Origin: an uncultured Clostridiaceae bacterium
Lineage (GTDB): Bacteria; Bacillota; Clostridia; TANB77; CAG-465
Direction of reading: 5' to 3'
Length of the DNA: 64,000 bases
NCBI GenBank assembly: GCA_947169155.1
Contig: CAMVON010000001.1
Location: 289,048 to 353,047 of the forward strand
The stretch's first letter is position 1. Each line of letters opens with the position of its first letter. The position numbers and the translations under genes were made by a program. Positions 9,082 to 17,225 of the stretch are shown here, in pieces. The notes beneath the pieces are model-generated. The model ran no database searches. It was not told the DNA's origin and was given only the letters and a program-made list of their open reading frames with translations.

Positions 9082-9270
9082 TACATTTTTTAAAATATTT
9101 AATTATTTTTTGTTATTTGTTGTAGCCTTAATATAGTCTTATATTTAGCTATTTTTGAGGAGTTAATGTTTAACTAAATCCAGTACTTCTTTTGTTATTA
9201 ATTTGCGGAGCTTTTTGTTTTATTTTATTAATATGTAGTTCACAAATAATGTAATATATATGCTTTATTA
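9082..9270. other. Intergenic region with a repeated 17-nt motif
   Basis: No open frame of note. It contains TGTAGTTCACAAATAAT at 9234-9250, which recurs exactly at 14065-14081; both copies are preceded by TTTGTTTTATTT. The function is unknown. Confidence 0.4.
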
Positions 9271-9273
9271 CAT

Positions 9274-9298
9274 AATAAAAAGGAGGTTTTACCCTCCT
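9274..9298 (-). terminator. Intrinsic terminator after the 225-aa gene
   Basis: Stem AGGAGG (9281-9286) / CCTCCT (9293-9298), followed on the minus strand by TTTTATTATG. Confidence 0.75.
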
Positions 9299-9307
9299 CT
9301 ACTATTC

Positions 9308-9985
9308 TTATTCTTCTGCTTTTATTCTTGGTTCTTCTTGCTTTTCTTTTTCTTCTTTTTCTCTTTTTTCTTTTATTATTGTTCTTGGTACTATATATAT
9401 TCTTTTGTTTCCTCCAAATAGTCCCATTCTTTTGAATATATATACTTCACTCTTCTTCTCTTTTATTTTAGGATGATGATCAAATATGTATTGTATTACC
9501 ATATAAACAGTTTTAAAATCTGATATTACTCCATTGAAAGCTATACACATTGGTCTTGTTCCTATTTCTTTAAAATTTCTAATTAGCATATTATATATAT
9601 CTCTTATCCTTGCTATTTTTTCTGGTTCTCTTTCAGGACGAGGAATATCAAAGATAAGTTCTCCTAATATTCCTTGTGGATTCTCTTTTTGGTTATATTC
9701 ATAAAAACTATATCCATTTTCTTTTACTGTATAATCTGCGAATCCCTTATACTCCCCTCTTGCTCCTTGAGGATAGAAACAGAATGTCTCAAGTAATATG
9801 TAATATATATATTCTTTTTCTTGATATGTTAGAAATCTAGGTACATCATATAATCTTATTAATTTTTCTTCAGGCTCAACTTTATATCTAATTTTTAATT
9901 CAGGATTAAATCTAGCGTCACCTTTACTATATAAAATAATACCTTCATCCAAATATACATGGTTATTTGCATCACTTACTATCAT
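9308..9985 (-). CDS. Hypothetical protein, 225 aa, with a charged C-terminal tail
   Basis: Not recognised. Probably soluble: no signal peptide or membrane helix. The last 25 residues are almost entirely Lys, Glu and Arg (from KEKREKEEKEKQEEP). The central part has an aromatic-rich segment (YIYYILLETFCFYP) and a proline-rich turn (FDIPRPEREPEK). It overlaps the 3' end of the YigZ-family gene by 14 bp, so the two are co-transcribed and probably translationally coupled. No function is proposed. Confidence 0.8.
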   Translation of the reverse strand: MIVSDANNHVYLDEGIILYSKGDARFNPELKIRYKVEPEEKLIRLYDVPRFLTYQEKEYIYYILLETFCFYPQGARGEYKGFADYTVKENGYSFYEYNQKENPQGILGELIFDIPRPEREPEKIARIRDIYNMLIRNFKEIGTRPMCIAFNGVISDFKTVYMVIQYIFDHHPKIKEKKSEVYIFKRMGLFGGNKRIYIVPRTIIKEKREKEEKEKQEEPRIKAEE

Positions 9986-10601
9986 AATTTACTTCCTTTA
10001 TAATATTCTTTATTTCATCTAAATACTCGTCTATAACATTTAATGTCACTTCAACATCCTCTTTAAATTCGCTATTTTGGATTTTAACGATATTTTCATC
10101 TATATACCTATTAAGTTTATTCTTAATTATATTGTAGCTGTTATATGAGCAATTGAATGAATAATTTATATAATTAAAAATCTCTTTTTTATCTAGTTTT
10201 TCTAATGCATCCTTACTGCTATTAAGATAAGCACGAGACAAAGGACCCGCACCAAGTAAAATGCCTCCAAAATATCTTACTATTACAACTAAAATATTTG
10301 TAATTTTTTCTTTATCTAAAAGTTCATATATTGCTTTTGTCCCAGTCCCTTGTGGCTCTCCATCATCTGAAAAGCGAATTGATGGCATATTATTTTCTAG
10401 ATATGAGTATATATATACAACATGTCTTGCATCTCGGTTATCTCTTTTTATGTTATTAAGCTTATCAATAGCATCTAGTTCATTATCTATATGAAATACA
10501 TATGAGTAAAACTTTGACTTCTTTTCTTCTAGTAATCCATTGCTTATTTCACCATATTTGCCATTTAGAGCGTTTTTATTGTCTAGGTAGTAATATTTCA
10601 T
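9972..10601 (-). CDS. yigZ: YigZ/IMPACT family protein
   Basis: 209 residues, the normal length. The N-terminal UPF0029 domain (about 15-125) shows the family signatures RDARHVVYIYSY, RFSDDGEPQGTGTKA and VRYFGGILLGAGPLSRAY; the C-terminal half matches the small ferredoxin-like DUF1949 domain. The family is related to eukaryotic IMPACT, a regulator of GCN2, but the bacterial role is not settled. It heads a two-gene operon with the 225-aa gene and has a promoter that overlaps the clpX terminator. Confidence 0.92.
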   Translation of the reverse strand: MKYYYLDNKNALNGKYGEISNGLLEEKKSKFYSYVFHIDNELDAIDKLNNIKRDNRDARHVVYIYSYLENNMPSIRFSDDGEPQGTGTKAIYELLDKEKITNILVVIVRYFGGILLGAGPLSRAYLNSSKDALEKLDKKEIFNYINYSFNCSYNSYNIIKNKLNRYIDENIVKIQNSEFKEDVEVTLNVIDEYLDEIKNIIKEVNYDSK

Positions 10602-10627
10602 TTATTCTTCCCTACTTTCATTATTTA

Positions 10628-10656
10628 ATTATATAAAAGGCAATAAAAAAAAGCAA
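10628..10656 (-). promoter_or_regulatory. Promoter of yigZ, nested in the clpX terminator
   Basis: Minus strand TTGCTT, 17-bp spacer, TATAAT (near 10628-10633). The -35 uses the 3' arm and T-run of the clpX terminator, so termination and initiation share bases. Confidence 0.6.
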
Positions 10657-10672
10657 GGTTTTACCCTTACTT
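10643..10672 (-). terminator. Intrinsic terminator of the tig-clpP-clpX operon
   Basis: Stem AAGCAAGG (10651-10658) / CCTTACTT (10665-10672) with one G-T pair, followed on the minus strand by eight T. It overlaps the clpX stop codon at 10667. Confidence 0.85.
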
Positions 10673-11944
10673 TTCTTGTGTCTCCATTATATATGTAGGT
10701 TTAGCACCTTTTGTAACTACATCTTCAGTTATTACACATTTTGTTATGTCTTTATTTGAAGGTACCTCATACATTGCTTCCATCATAACATTTTCCATTA
10801 TTGCTCTTAATCCCCTTGCACCAGTTTTTCTTTCAACTGCACAATGAACTATTGCATTTAACGCATCTTCTTTAACATCTAATTCACAATTATCCATTTT
10901 GAATAATTTTATATATTGTTTTAGTATTGCGTTTTTAGGTTTAGTTATAATGTCTATTAATGCATCCTCATTTAATTGGCTAAGACTAGTTATAATAGGT
11001 AGTCTACCAACTAACTCTGGAATAAGTCCAAATTTAACAATATCTTGTGGTTGTACTTGAGCAAATATTTTACCTACATCTAAATCTTTTTTAGCTTCAA
11101 TTTTAGCTCCAAAGCCCATAGTCTTAGTATCTATTCTTGATTCAATGATTTTTTCTAAACCATCAAAAGCACCACCACAGATAAATAGGATGTTTGATGT
11201 ATCAATTTTAATAAATTCTTGTTGTGGATGTTTTCTTCCACCTTGAGGTGGTACGTTTGCAACAGTTCCTTCAATTATCTTTAGAAGTGCTTGTTGTACT
11301 CCTTCACCACTTACATCTCTTGTTATAGATACGTTTTCACTTTTTCTTGAAATCTTATCTAATTCATCTATATATATAATTCCACGTTCTGCTTTTTTAA
11401 CATCATAGTCTGCAGCTTGAATAAGTCTTAAAAGAATGTTTTCAACATCTTCTCCAACATATCCTGCTTCAGTAAGTGTTGTAGCATCTGCTATTGCAAA
11501 TGGAACTTTTAGAATTTTGGCAAGTGTTTGTGCAAGTAATGTTTTACCACATCCAGTTGGTCCAAGAAGTAATATATTACTTTTTTGTATTTCTACATCA
11601 TCTAGTTTATCCATGTTTGCTATACGTTTATAATGATTGTATACAGCAACAGATAATACTTTTTTTGCATCATCTTGACCTATTACATATTCATCTAGAA
11701 CATTTTTTATAACTTCTGGTGAAGGTAATTCGTCTGATGATACTAAATCTTTTGAACCCATAATATTTTCTTGTGAAAGTATTTCTTCGTCTTTCATAAT
11801 CTTGTGACAGATTTCTACGCATTCATCACAAATATAGACACTGTTTGGTCCTTCGATAAGCTTATCTACTTCTTGTCTTAGTCTTCCACAAAATGAGCAA
11901 AATATGGGTTGCTTTGAATTATGATTTGAACCCTTATTTGCCAT
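10667..11944 (-). CDS. clpX: ATP-dependent Clp protease ATP-binding subunit ClpX
   Basis: 425 residues, full length. The N-terminal C4 zinc-binding domain is visible (FCSFCGRLR and [11 protein letters not shown], about 15-50), then the AAA+ module with Walker [13 protein letters not shown] (about 128), pore loop GYVGEDV, Walker [10 protein letters not shown] and the sensor region [10 protein letters not shown]. ClpX unfolds tagged or damaged proteins and feeds them to ClpP. Its ATG overlaps the clpP stop by one base (TAATG), so the subunits are translationally coupled. Last gene of tig-clpP-clpX, the usual order in Firmicutes. Confidence 0.98.
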   Translation of the reverse strand: MANKGSNHNSKQPIFCSFCGRLRQEVDKLIEGPNSVYICDECVEICHKIMKDEEILSQENIMGSKDLVSSDELPSPEVIKNVLDEYVIGQDDAKKVLSVAVYNHYKRIANMDKLDDVEIQKSNILLLGPTGCGKTLLAQTLAKILKVPFAIADATTLTEAGYVGEDVENILLRLIQAADYDVKKAERGIIYIDELDKISRKSENVSITRDVSGEGVQQALLKIIEGTVANVPPQGGRKHPQQEFIKIDTSNILFICGGAFDGLEKIIESRIDTKTMGFGAKIEAKKDLDVGKIFAQVQPQDIVKFGLIPELVGRLPIITSLSQLNEDALIDIITKPKNAILKQYIKLFKMDNCELDVKEDALNAIVHCAVERKTGARGLRAIMENVMMEAMYEVPSNKDITKCVITEDVVTKGAKPTYIMETQEK

Positions 11945-12561
11945 TATTTACTCTCCTTTATGTTATTGATATTATCCATAACTTCGTCTATTAGACCATA
12001 TTCTTTAGCTTCCTCAGCTGTCATGTAATGATCTCTTTCTGTATCTTTTTCTATTGTTTCAATTGGTTGACCAGTTCTCTCACTTAATATTTTATTAAGT
12101 TTTTCTCTAGTTCTAACCATATGATCTGCATGAATTTTAATTTCTGTAGTTTGACCAGAAAGTCCGCCACCACCAATTAAAGGTTGGTGAATTAGAATTT
12201 CTGAGTTTGGAAGTGCATATCTTTTACCTTTAGTACCTGCAGCAAGTAGTACTGATCCCATTGATGCAGCCATACCAACACAAATAGTGCAAACATCTGA
12301 TTTAATATATTGCATAGTGTCATATATAGCCATACCATCTGTTATACTTCCGCCTGGAGTATTAATGTATAAGTAGATATCTTTTCCAGGATCTTCTGCA
12401 TCTAGGAATAATAGTTGAGCTATTACTACAGATGCTGAAGCACTATCTACAGGCTCAGATAAGAAAATAATTCTTTCTTTTAATAATCTTGAGAAAATAT
12501 CGTATGATCTTTCTCCTTTACTTGTTTGTTCAATTACGTATGGAACTAAACTGTCTTGCAT
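11944..12561 (-). CDS. clpP: ATP-dependent Clp protease proteolytic subunit ClpP
   Basis: 205 residues. The serine active site lies in [15 protein letters not shown] (Ser near residue 98), the histidine in [13 protein letters not shown], and the aspartate in the C-terminal handle ([15 protein letters not shown] region). It forms the tetradecameric peptidase that degrades substrates delivered by ClpX. The ribosome site GGGAGG precedes the ATG. It lies 84 bp downstream of tig with no terminator between, consistent with one operon. Confidence 0.98.
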   Translation of the reverse strand: MQDSLVPYVIEQTSKGERSYDIFSRLLKERIIFLSEPVDSASASVVIAQLLFLDAEDPGKDIYLYINTPGGSITDGMAIYDTMQYIKSDVCTICVGMAASMGSVLLAAGTKGKRYALPNSEILIHQPLIGGGGLSGQTTEIKIHADHMVRTREKLNKILSERTGQPIETIEKDTERDHYMTAEEAKEYGLIDEVMDNINNIKESK

Positions 12562-12645
12562 ATTTTAACCTCCCTAAAAATTATATTAATTAAACTTCAA
12601 ATTTATTAAGTTGTATAAACGAGTTATTTTAAATTATCTATTTAA

Positions 12646-13935
12646 TTATTTTTCAACAACGTTATCTGTAATAACTTTAATAAGTTTTTCGTTTTGTAGT
12701 TGTTGTTTCATATAAGCTCTTGCATTTTCATTTTTAAGTAAAGATTCATCATTTCCTGAACCATATTGTGCAGCTAATTCTTTAATTTTAGCATCTATTT
12801 CTTCATCTGTTACTTCAACTTTTTCTTTTTTAGCTACTGCTTCAAGTCCTAGGTTAAGTTTTATTCTCTTAGTTGCAGATTCTCTCATTTGAGCTTTATA
12901 TTGATCTAGAGTCATTCCCATGTATTGTAGATACATGTCTATGTTCATTCCTTGGTATTGAAGATTTGCATTCATTTCTTCTACCATTTTTTCTATTTCT
13001 TCGTCAACCATTCCATCTGGAACTACAACTTCTACTTTTTCTACGAATTTATCTAAAGCTTCTTGTTCCATTTCTGCTTTTGCAGTATTTTCTTTTCTTT
13101 CTTTTATTTTTTTGTTTAGATCTTTTTTATAATCTTCTAAAGAATCAAATTCAGATACGTCTTTTGCAAATTCATCATCTAGTTCTGGTAAGATTTTTTC
13201 TTTAATTTCATGTAGTTTTACTTTGAATGTTGCGTCTTTTCCAGCTAGATCTGGTGCGTGGTATTCATCTGGGAATTTAACGTTTACGTCTTTTTCTTCT
13301 CCAGCTTTCATTCCTACCATTTGATCTTCAAATCCTGGAATGAATTGACCTGAACCAATTGTTAGTTCAAAGTTTTCTCCTTTACCACCTTCAAATGCAA
13401 CACCATCTACAAATCCTTCAAAGTCTATTACTGAAATATCTCCGTTTTTAAGAGTTCTTTTTTTATCTTCTACTGAAATGATTCTTGCATTCTTTTCTCT
13501 AATTTTTTCGATTTCTTCGTCTACATCCTTTTTAAGTACTCTTGTTGATACTTTTTTTACTTCGATTCCTTTATATTCTTTAACTTTAGCTTCTGGTTTA
13601 ACACAAGCTGTTACAACAAATATAAAGTCTTTATCTTTACCAATTTGTTTTATATCTAATTCTGGTCTAGAAACTATATCTAATTCGTTTTCAACTACTG
13701 CAGTTCTATATGCTTCATCTACAGTGTTTTCTATAACAAATTCATATAGTACTCCTTCACCATATGTTTTTTCTACTACTGCTCTTGGTACCATACCTTT
13801 TCTAAATCCTGGTACGTTGAATTTTTTAGCATTTGCTTTGTAAGCTTTGTCTAATTCTAGATTAAATTGTTCTTTATCCATTGTGAATTCAATTTCTACA
13901 ACAGAGTTTTCTTTTTTTTCTACTTTAACATTCAT
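12646..13935 (-). CDS. tig: Trigger factor, ribosome-associated chaperone
   Basis: 429 residues. N-terminal ribosome-binding domain with the signature FNVPGFRKGMVPR (about 38-50); FKBP-type peptidyl-prolyl isomerase domain (about 160-245, GSGQFIPGFEDQMVGMKAGEE); helical C-terminal chaperone arms to the end. It binds nascent chains at the ribosome exit tunnel and protects them from early misfolding. First gene of tig-clpP-clpX, from promoter TTGAAA, 16 bp, TATAAT at 13972-13999. The ribosome site is GGAGG. Confidence 0.97.
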   Translation of the reverse strand: MNVKVEKKENSVVEIEFTMDKEQFNLELDKAYKANAKKFNVPGFRKGMVPRAVVEKTYGEGVLYEFVIENTVDEAYRTAVVENELDIVSRPELDIKQIGKDKDFIFVVTACVKPEAKVKEYKGIEVKKVSTRVLKKDVDEEIEKIREKNARIISVEDKKRTLKNGDISVIDFEGFVDGVAFEGGKGENFELTIGSGQFIPGFEDQMVGMKAGEEKDVNVKFPDEYHAPDLAGKDATFKVKLHEIKEKILPELDDEFAKDVSEFDSLEDYKKDLNKKIKERKENTAKAEMEQEALDKFVEKVEVVVPDGMVDEEIEKMVEEMNANLQYQGMNIDMYLQYMGMTLDQYKAQMRESATKRIKLNLGLEAVAKKEKVEVTDEEIDAKIKELAAQYGSGNDESLLKNENARAYMKQQLQNEKLIKVITDNVVEK

Positions 13936-13971
13936 TTTTTATTCCTCCAATTATTCTTTTTTAACTCCTAT

Positions 13972-13999
13972 ATTATATCATAAATTATTTATTTTTCAA
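13972..13999 (-). promoter_or_regulatory. Promoter of tig-clpP-clpX
   Basis: Minus strand TTGAAA (13994-13999), 16-bp spacer with an extended TGA before the -10, TATAAT (13972-13977). No CtsR- or HrcA-type operator was recognised. Confidence 0.7.
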
Positions 14000-14064
14000 C
14001 CCCTAAATGCTAGAATATTCCTTTGTTTTATATACATAATTTCCGTTTGTTTTATTTATATATC

Positions 14065-14081
14065 TGTAGTTCACAAATAAT
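14065..14081. repeat. 17-nt intergenic repeat, second copy
   Basis: TGTAGTTCACAAATAAT, identical to 9234-9250. It lies about 65 bp upstream of the tig -35. Confidence 0.5.
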
Positions 14082-14102
14082 ATATTTTACTAATGAAATT
14101 TA

Positions 14103-14136
14103 TAAAAATAATAAAGAGGTGTTTTGCCTCTTTATT
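14103..14136 (-). terminator. Intrinsic terminator after the SpaA-like dockerin gene
   Basis: Ten-base-pair stem AATAAAGAGG (14110-14119) / CCTCTTTATT (14127-14136) followed on the minus strand by a T-rich stretch. Member of the recurring AAAGAGG/CCTCTTT family. Confidence 0.82.
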
Positions 14137-14159
14137 ATTCTGTTTTATTTATATCTCTA

Positions 14160-15839
14160 TTAATGTGTTTTGTAATACTCAAGTATTAAACTTGCATCAT
14201 TTGCATCTATTACATTGTTATTATCCATATCTGCTATAGGTAAGTCTGCACTTGACCAATTCTCGCTTTTATATGTTTCAAGTAATAATGAAGCATCGTT
14301 TGCATCTATTACTCCATTAAAATCTAAGTCACCTTTTAGTCCGTATTTTGGTTGAACTTTTATTGGGACGTTAATTTCTTTACCTTCAACATATTTAAAT
14401 GGAGTTTTTGCAGGAGTATTTAGGTCAATTGGTGAATCTATTACTGTGAAATAATATGTTGTATTATCTTCAAATAATTCACTAGGTATCCAGGCAGAAC
14501 CACTTTCGTCAGTCATTGATCTTATAAGTATATTATTATTTGAATCTGTAATCATATATTTCATATTTGGAACAGCGCCAATACTTCCTCCGTTTTCCTT
14601 AGCAATAATATCTTGCGCATATTCAGTTTTTATAGTTCCATCATCATAATAAAAATATATTCCTATAAGTGGTGGTGCTGGTGAGTATGGCTCTTCTTTT
14701 ATTCCTTGATATAAAACAACGTCTTCTTCATCCATTTTAATGGTGAAGTTTTCTATTTCATCATATGATGTTTCAGAATTACATTCTTTTTCGATGTAAT
14801 AATACCCAAATGGGATATCCTCTATTTTTACAATAAATTCATCTGCTGCATCTATTGTATACAATAAACTTTGTTTTTCTTCATCTGAATAAATATAATA
14901 TTTTAAATCTCCGCCAAAAATATAACCATTATCTAAACAATAATTATATAACTCATCAGCTGTCATATTTCTTGTTTCTTCTTTTATTTCTTCTTTATCA
15001 CTTTCTGTGTAATAGTACATAGGAATTATTGTTAAAGAACCTGTATAATTACTTTCTACTACTGGTGAGTTTAGCAATACTTCATATGCAACTCCATTTT
15101 CTTCGATATTGATATTTTTAATATCACTTTCAATATGGTATGGAAACGGAGCATATATTTCCTTTAAATAATATTTTCCTTTTGGTAATTCTACTATTGC
15201 TAAATTACCTTCTTCAAAAGTTAACAATCCAACTAATTCATCTTTCATTATTACACTTGTGCCTAAATAGTTTTTTATATTTTCATTTGTATATACACCA
15301 TATACTGTTTTTCTTGTTACATCATCATATTTATCATATTTCACTCGAAGTATTGAACAATTATCTTCTTGATTAATTGTATATTCTACAAATGCTTCTA
15401 CATAATCTGTTAATACAACGTAAAGATTGTCATCCTCAATATAATATCCATTTGGAATTTCTTTTTTTGATACCCTATATTTACCTAGTGGTAAATTATT
15501 AAAAGTTGCTAATCCATTATTATCTGTATATATAGTATTTATCAATTCATCTTTGATATATATTAAATTGCTTTCTCTGTCATAAATATCTTCATCTGCA
15601 TATAGGGAAATAGCAATACCTACTTCAGAAACTAATTCATAGTGTGGTCGAACAACTTCTATCTCTTTAGTTTCATCTAATGTGTTATACTGTTCAACAT
15701 TACTAATAGTAGAATTAATTTCGTATCCACTTACTATTACTGTTATTTTTCCATTACTTACTTCAGCATTAACTTTATTTATACTGAATGCAAGTGAAAT
15801 AATAAACACTAATATTGTTATAAGTTTAATTTTTTTCAT
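14160..15839 (-). CDS. Secreted SpaA-like / dockerin protein
   Basis: 559 residues from the ATG at 15839, chosen because GGAGG precedes it and it opens a proper signal peptide (MKKIKLITILVFIISLAF, ending VNA); an in-frame start 39 bases upstream lacks these. Several segments look like SpaA/prealbumin-type pilin domains: FNNLPLGKYRVSKKEIPNGYY, ELPKGKYYLKEIYAP, IEDIPFGYYYIEKE. Such folds usually form rods in pili or adhesins and can carry isopeptide bonds. The dockerin is at about 500-559 (DFNGVIDANDASLLLE, DNNNVIDANDASLILE) and ends KTH without the final Gln found in most relatives. Single-gene unit with promoter and terminator. Probably a displayed adhesin-like rod. Confidence 0.87.
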   Translation of the reverse strand: MKKIKLITILVFIISLAFSINKVNAEVSNGKITVIVSGYEINSTISNVEQYNTLDETKEIEVVRPHYELVSEVGIAISLYADEDIYDRESNLIYIKDELINTIYTDNNGLATFNNLPLGKYRVSKKEIPNGYYIEDDNLYVVLTDYVEAFVEYTINQEDNCSILRVKYDKYDDVTRKTVYGVYTNENIKNYLGTSVIMKDELVGLLTFEEGNLAIVELPKGKYYLKEIYAPFPYHIESDIKNINIEENGVAYEVLLNSPVVESNYTGSLTIIPMYYYTESDKEEIKEETRNMTADELYNYCLDNGYIFGGDLKYYIYSDEEKQSLLYTIDAADEFIVKIEDIPFGYYYIEKECNSETSYDEIENFTIKMDEEDVVLYQGIKEEPYSPAPPLIGIYFYYDDGTIKTEYAQDIIAKENGGSIGAVPNMKYMITDSNNNILIRSMTDESGSAWIPSELFEDNTTYYFTVIDSPIDLNTPAKTPFKYVEGKEINVPIKVQPKYGLKGDLDFNGVIDANDASLLLETYKSENWSSADLPIADMDNNNVIDANDASLILEYYKTH

Positions 15840-15868
15840 AAAACAACCTCCATAACTATTATAATAAA

Positions 15869-15897
15869 ATATTATCAATAAATTTAAAAAATTTCAA
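15869..15897 (-). promoter_or_regulatory. Promoter of the SpaA-like dockerin gene
   Basis: Minus strand TTGAAA (15892-15897), 17-bp spacer ending TTGA, TAATAT (15869-15874). Confidence 0.62.
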
Positions 15898-15910
15898 TAT
15901 AGATAAAGAC

Positions 15911-15943
15911 AATAATAAAGAGGTAATATACCTCTTTATTATT
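15911..15943 (-). terminator. Intrinsic terminator of the two-gene dockerin operon 15951-19115
   Basis: Fourteen-base-pair perfect stem AATAATAAAGAGGT (15911-15924) / ACCTCTTTATTATT (15930-15943) with a 5-nt loop. It is the longest stem of the AAAGAGG family. The following tract is only moderately T-rich. Confidence 0.8.
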
Positions 15944-15950
15944 TATGTTT

Positions 15951-17207
15951 CTATTGATGAGTTTTATAATACTCAAGTATTAAACTTGCATCGTTTGCAT
16001 CAATTAAATTGTTTCTGTCCATGTCCCCTATTTTTATATCATCTGATGTAGCACTTTGTGCTTTGTATAGTTCTAGTGCAACAGATGCGTCATTTGCATC
16101 TACTACTCCATTTCTGTCTAAGTCTCCTTTTTTTGTTGTGTTAGGATTAGATAAAGTATATTGATCTATAAACCCATAAACTAGTGTGTATTGACTATTA
16201 GAATTATCTAGTTTAATATTATTTAATTTAATTGTTTTTGAGTTTCCTATATTTGCTACTATTTCATATTGGCTGTTATTTTGAATTTTTTGAACTTGAA
16301 GACATACTTCATATCTATATGTTCCCGCGTTCATTGTAGAAGCAGTATAAGCTTGCCAAGTACCATTGTTAAGTTTTGCCCAGTGAGTTCCTTGCGTATT
16401 TATACTATTAATTTTTGAGTCATTTTTTGTAATTGTATATTTTGGTGTACTCTTTCCATATAATGGCTTTGTATTATAATTAGATAAATTTATGTTATAT
16501 GTATATGATTGTTGAGCATCTTTCCATAATAGTTTAATAATTGTATTAGCATTTACTGTATATTTACTTCCTGGGTTATATCTTGTTCCATTAATTTCAT
16601 AAGCATCAAATACTTTGTTTGCTGGAGCTGTTACATTTGATGTTGTAACACTTGGCAATGTTATTTGTGTACCTTGCACTACTGGACTTGTGATACTTAA
16701 AGATTTATTTGTACCACCATTAAAATTAAAGCTTACAGTATATTTACTTACTGCTCTTACCTTACCACATACAGCTATTCCATATCCTGCGCCGCCTGCA
16801 AATACTGCTTTTTGACCATTTACATAGTATTGACAACTTTCTGAAAATGTATATCCATCTTTTGGTACAATTAGTGTACTTGCATAATAATCTGTGTTAG
16901 CTTGGAATGTTCCATAAAAGTTTCCAGCATCTCCATAGTTTGGATCATATAATATCCAATTTGAACCGTCTACTAGGTATCCTGCACTTGCTGGAACAGT
17001 TGCTACAGCATCTTTATCTGGTCTATCATATTGATATCCACCATAATTTTCATATATTTTATTTATTGTATCTCCTACAATAGGAGGTTCTACGGTTATA
17101 TCTACTCTTGTTATTGTTGTTGCAGCTATAACTTTTGCTCCTATAAATGGTATATAACTAAAAACAATCATAAATGCTATTAATATAGCAAAGTATCTTT
17201 TTTTCAT
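15951..17207 (-). CDS. Secreted InlB-repeat-like / dockerin protein
   Basis: 418 residues with a signal peptide (about 1-28, ends VIAA). Residues about 30-145 form an unnamed module that begins with the pattern VDITVEPPIVGD and YENYGGYQYDRP; a related stretch (LTLQKPEVGA, VDYGGYGAV) occurs in the 898-aa dockerin protein. Residues about 152-225 look like an InlB B-repeat/Flg_new fold (VSFNFNGGT, KVFDAYEINGTRY). The dockerin is at about 360-418 and ends KTHQ. It lies 18 bp downstream of the 629-aa dockerin gene and shares its promoter. No enzyme motif is seen; a surface binding or spacer role is inferred. Confidence 0.87.
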   Translation of the reverse strand: MKKRYFAILIAFMIVFSYIPFIGAKVIAATTITRVDITVEPPIVGDTINKIYENYGGYQYDRPDKDAVATVPASAGYLVDGSNWILYDPNYGDAGNFYGTFQANTDYYASTLIVPKDGYTFSESCQYYVNGQKAVFAGGAGYGIAVCGKVRAVSKYTVSFNFNGGTNKSLSITSPVVQGTQITLPSVTTSNVTAPANKVFDAYEINGTRYNPGSKYTVNANTIIKLLWKDAQQSYTYNINLSNYNTKPLYGKSTPKYTITKNDSKINSINTQGTHWAKLNNGTWQAYTASTMNAGTYRYEVCLQVQKIQNNSQYEIVANIGNSKTIKLNNIKLDNSNSQYTLVYGFIDQYTLSNPNTTKKGDLDRNGVVDANDASVALELYKAQSATSDDIKIGDMDRNNLIDANDASLILEYYKTHQ

Positions 17208-17225
17208 AAATATCTCCTCTTAATT

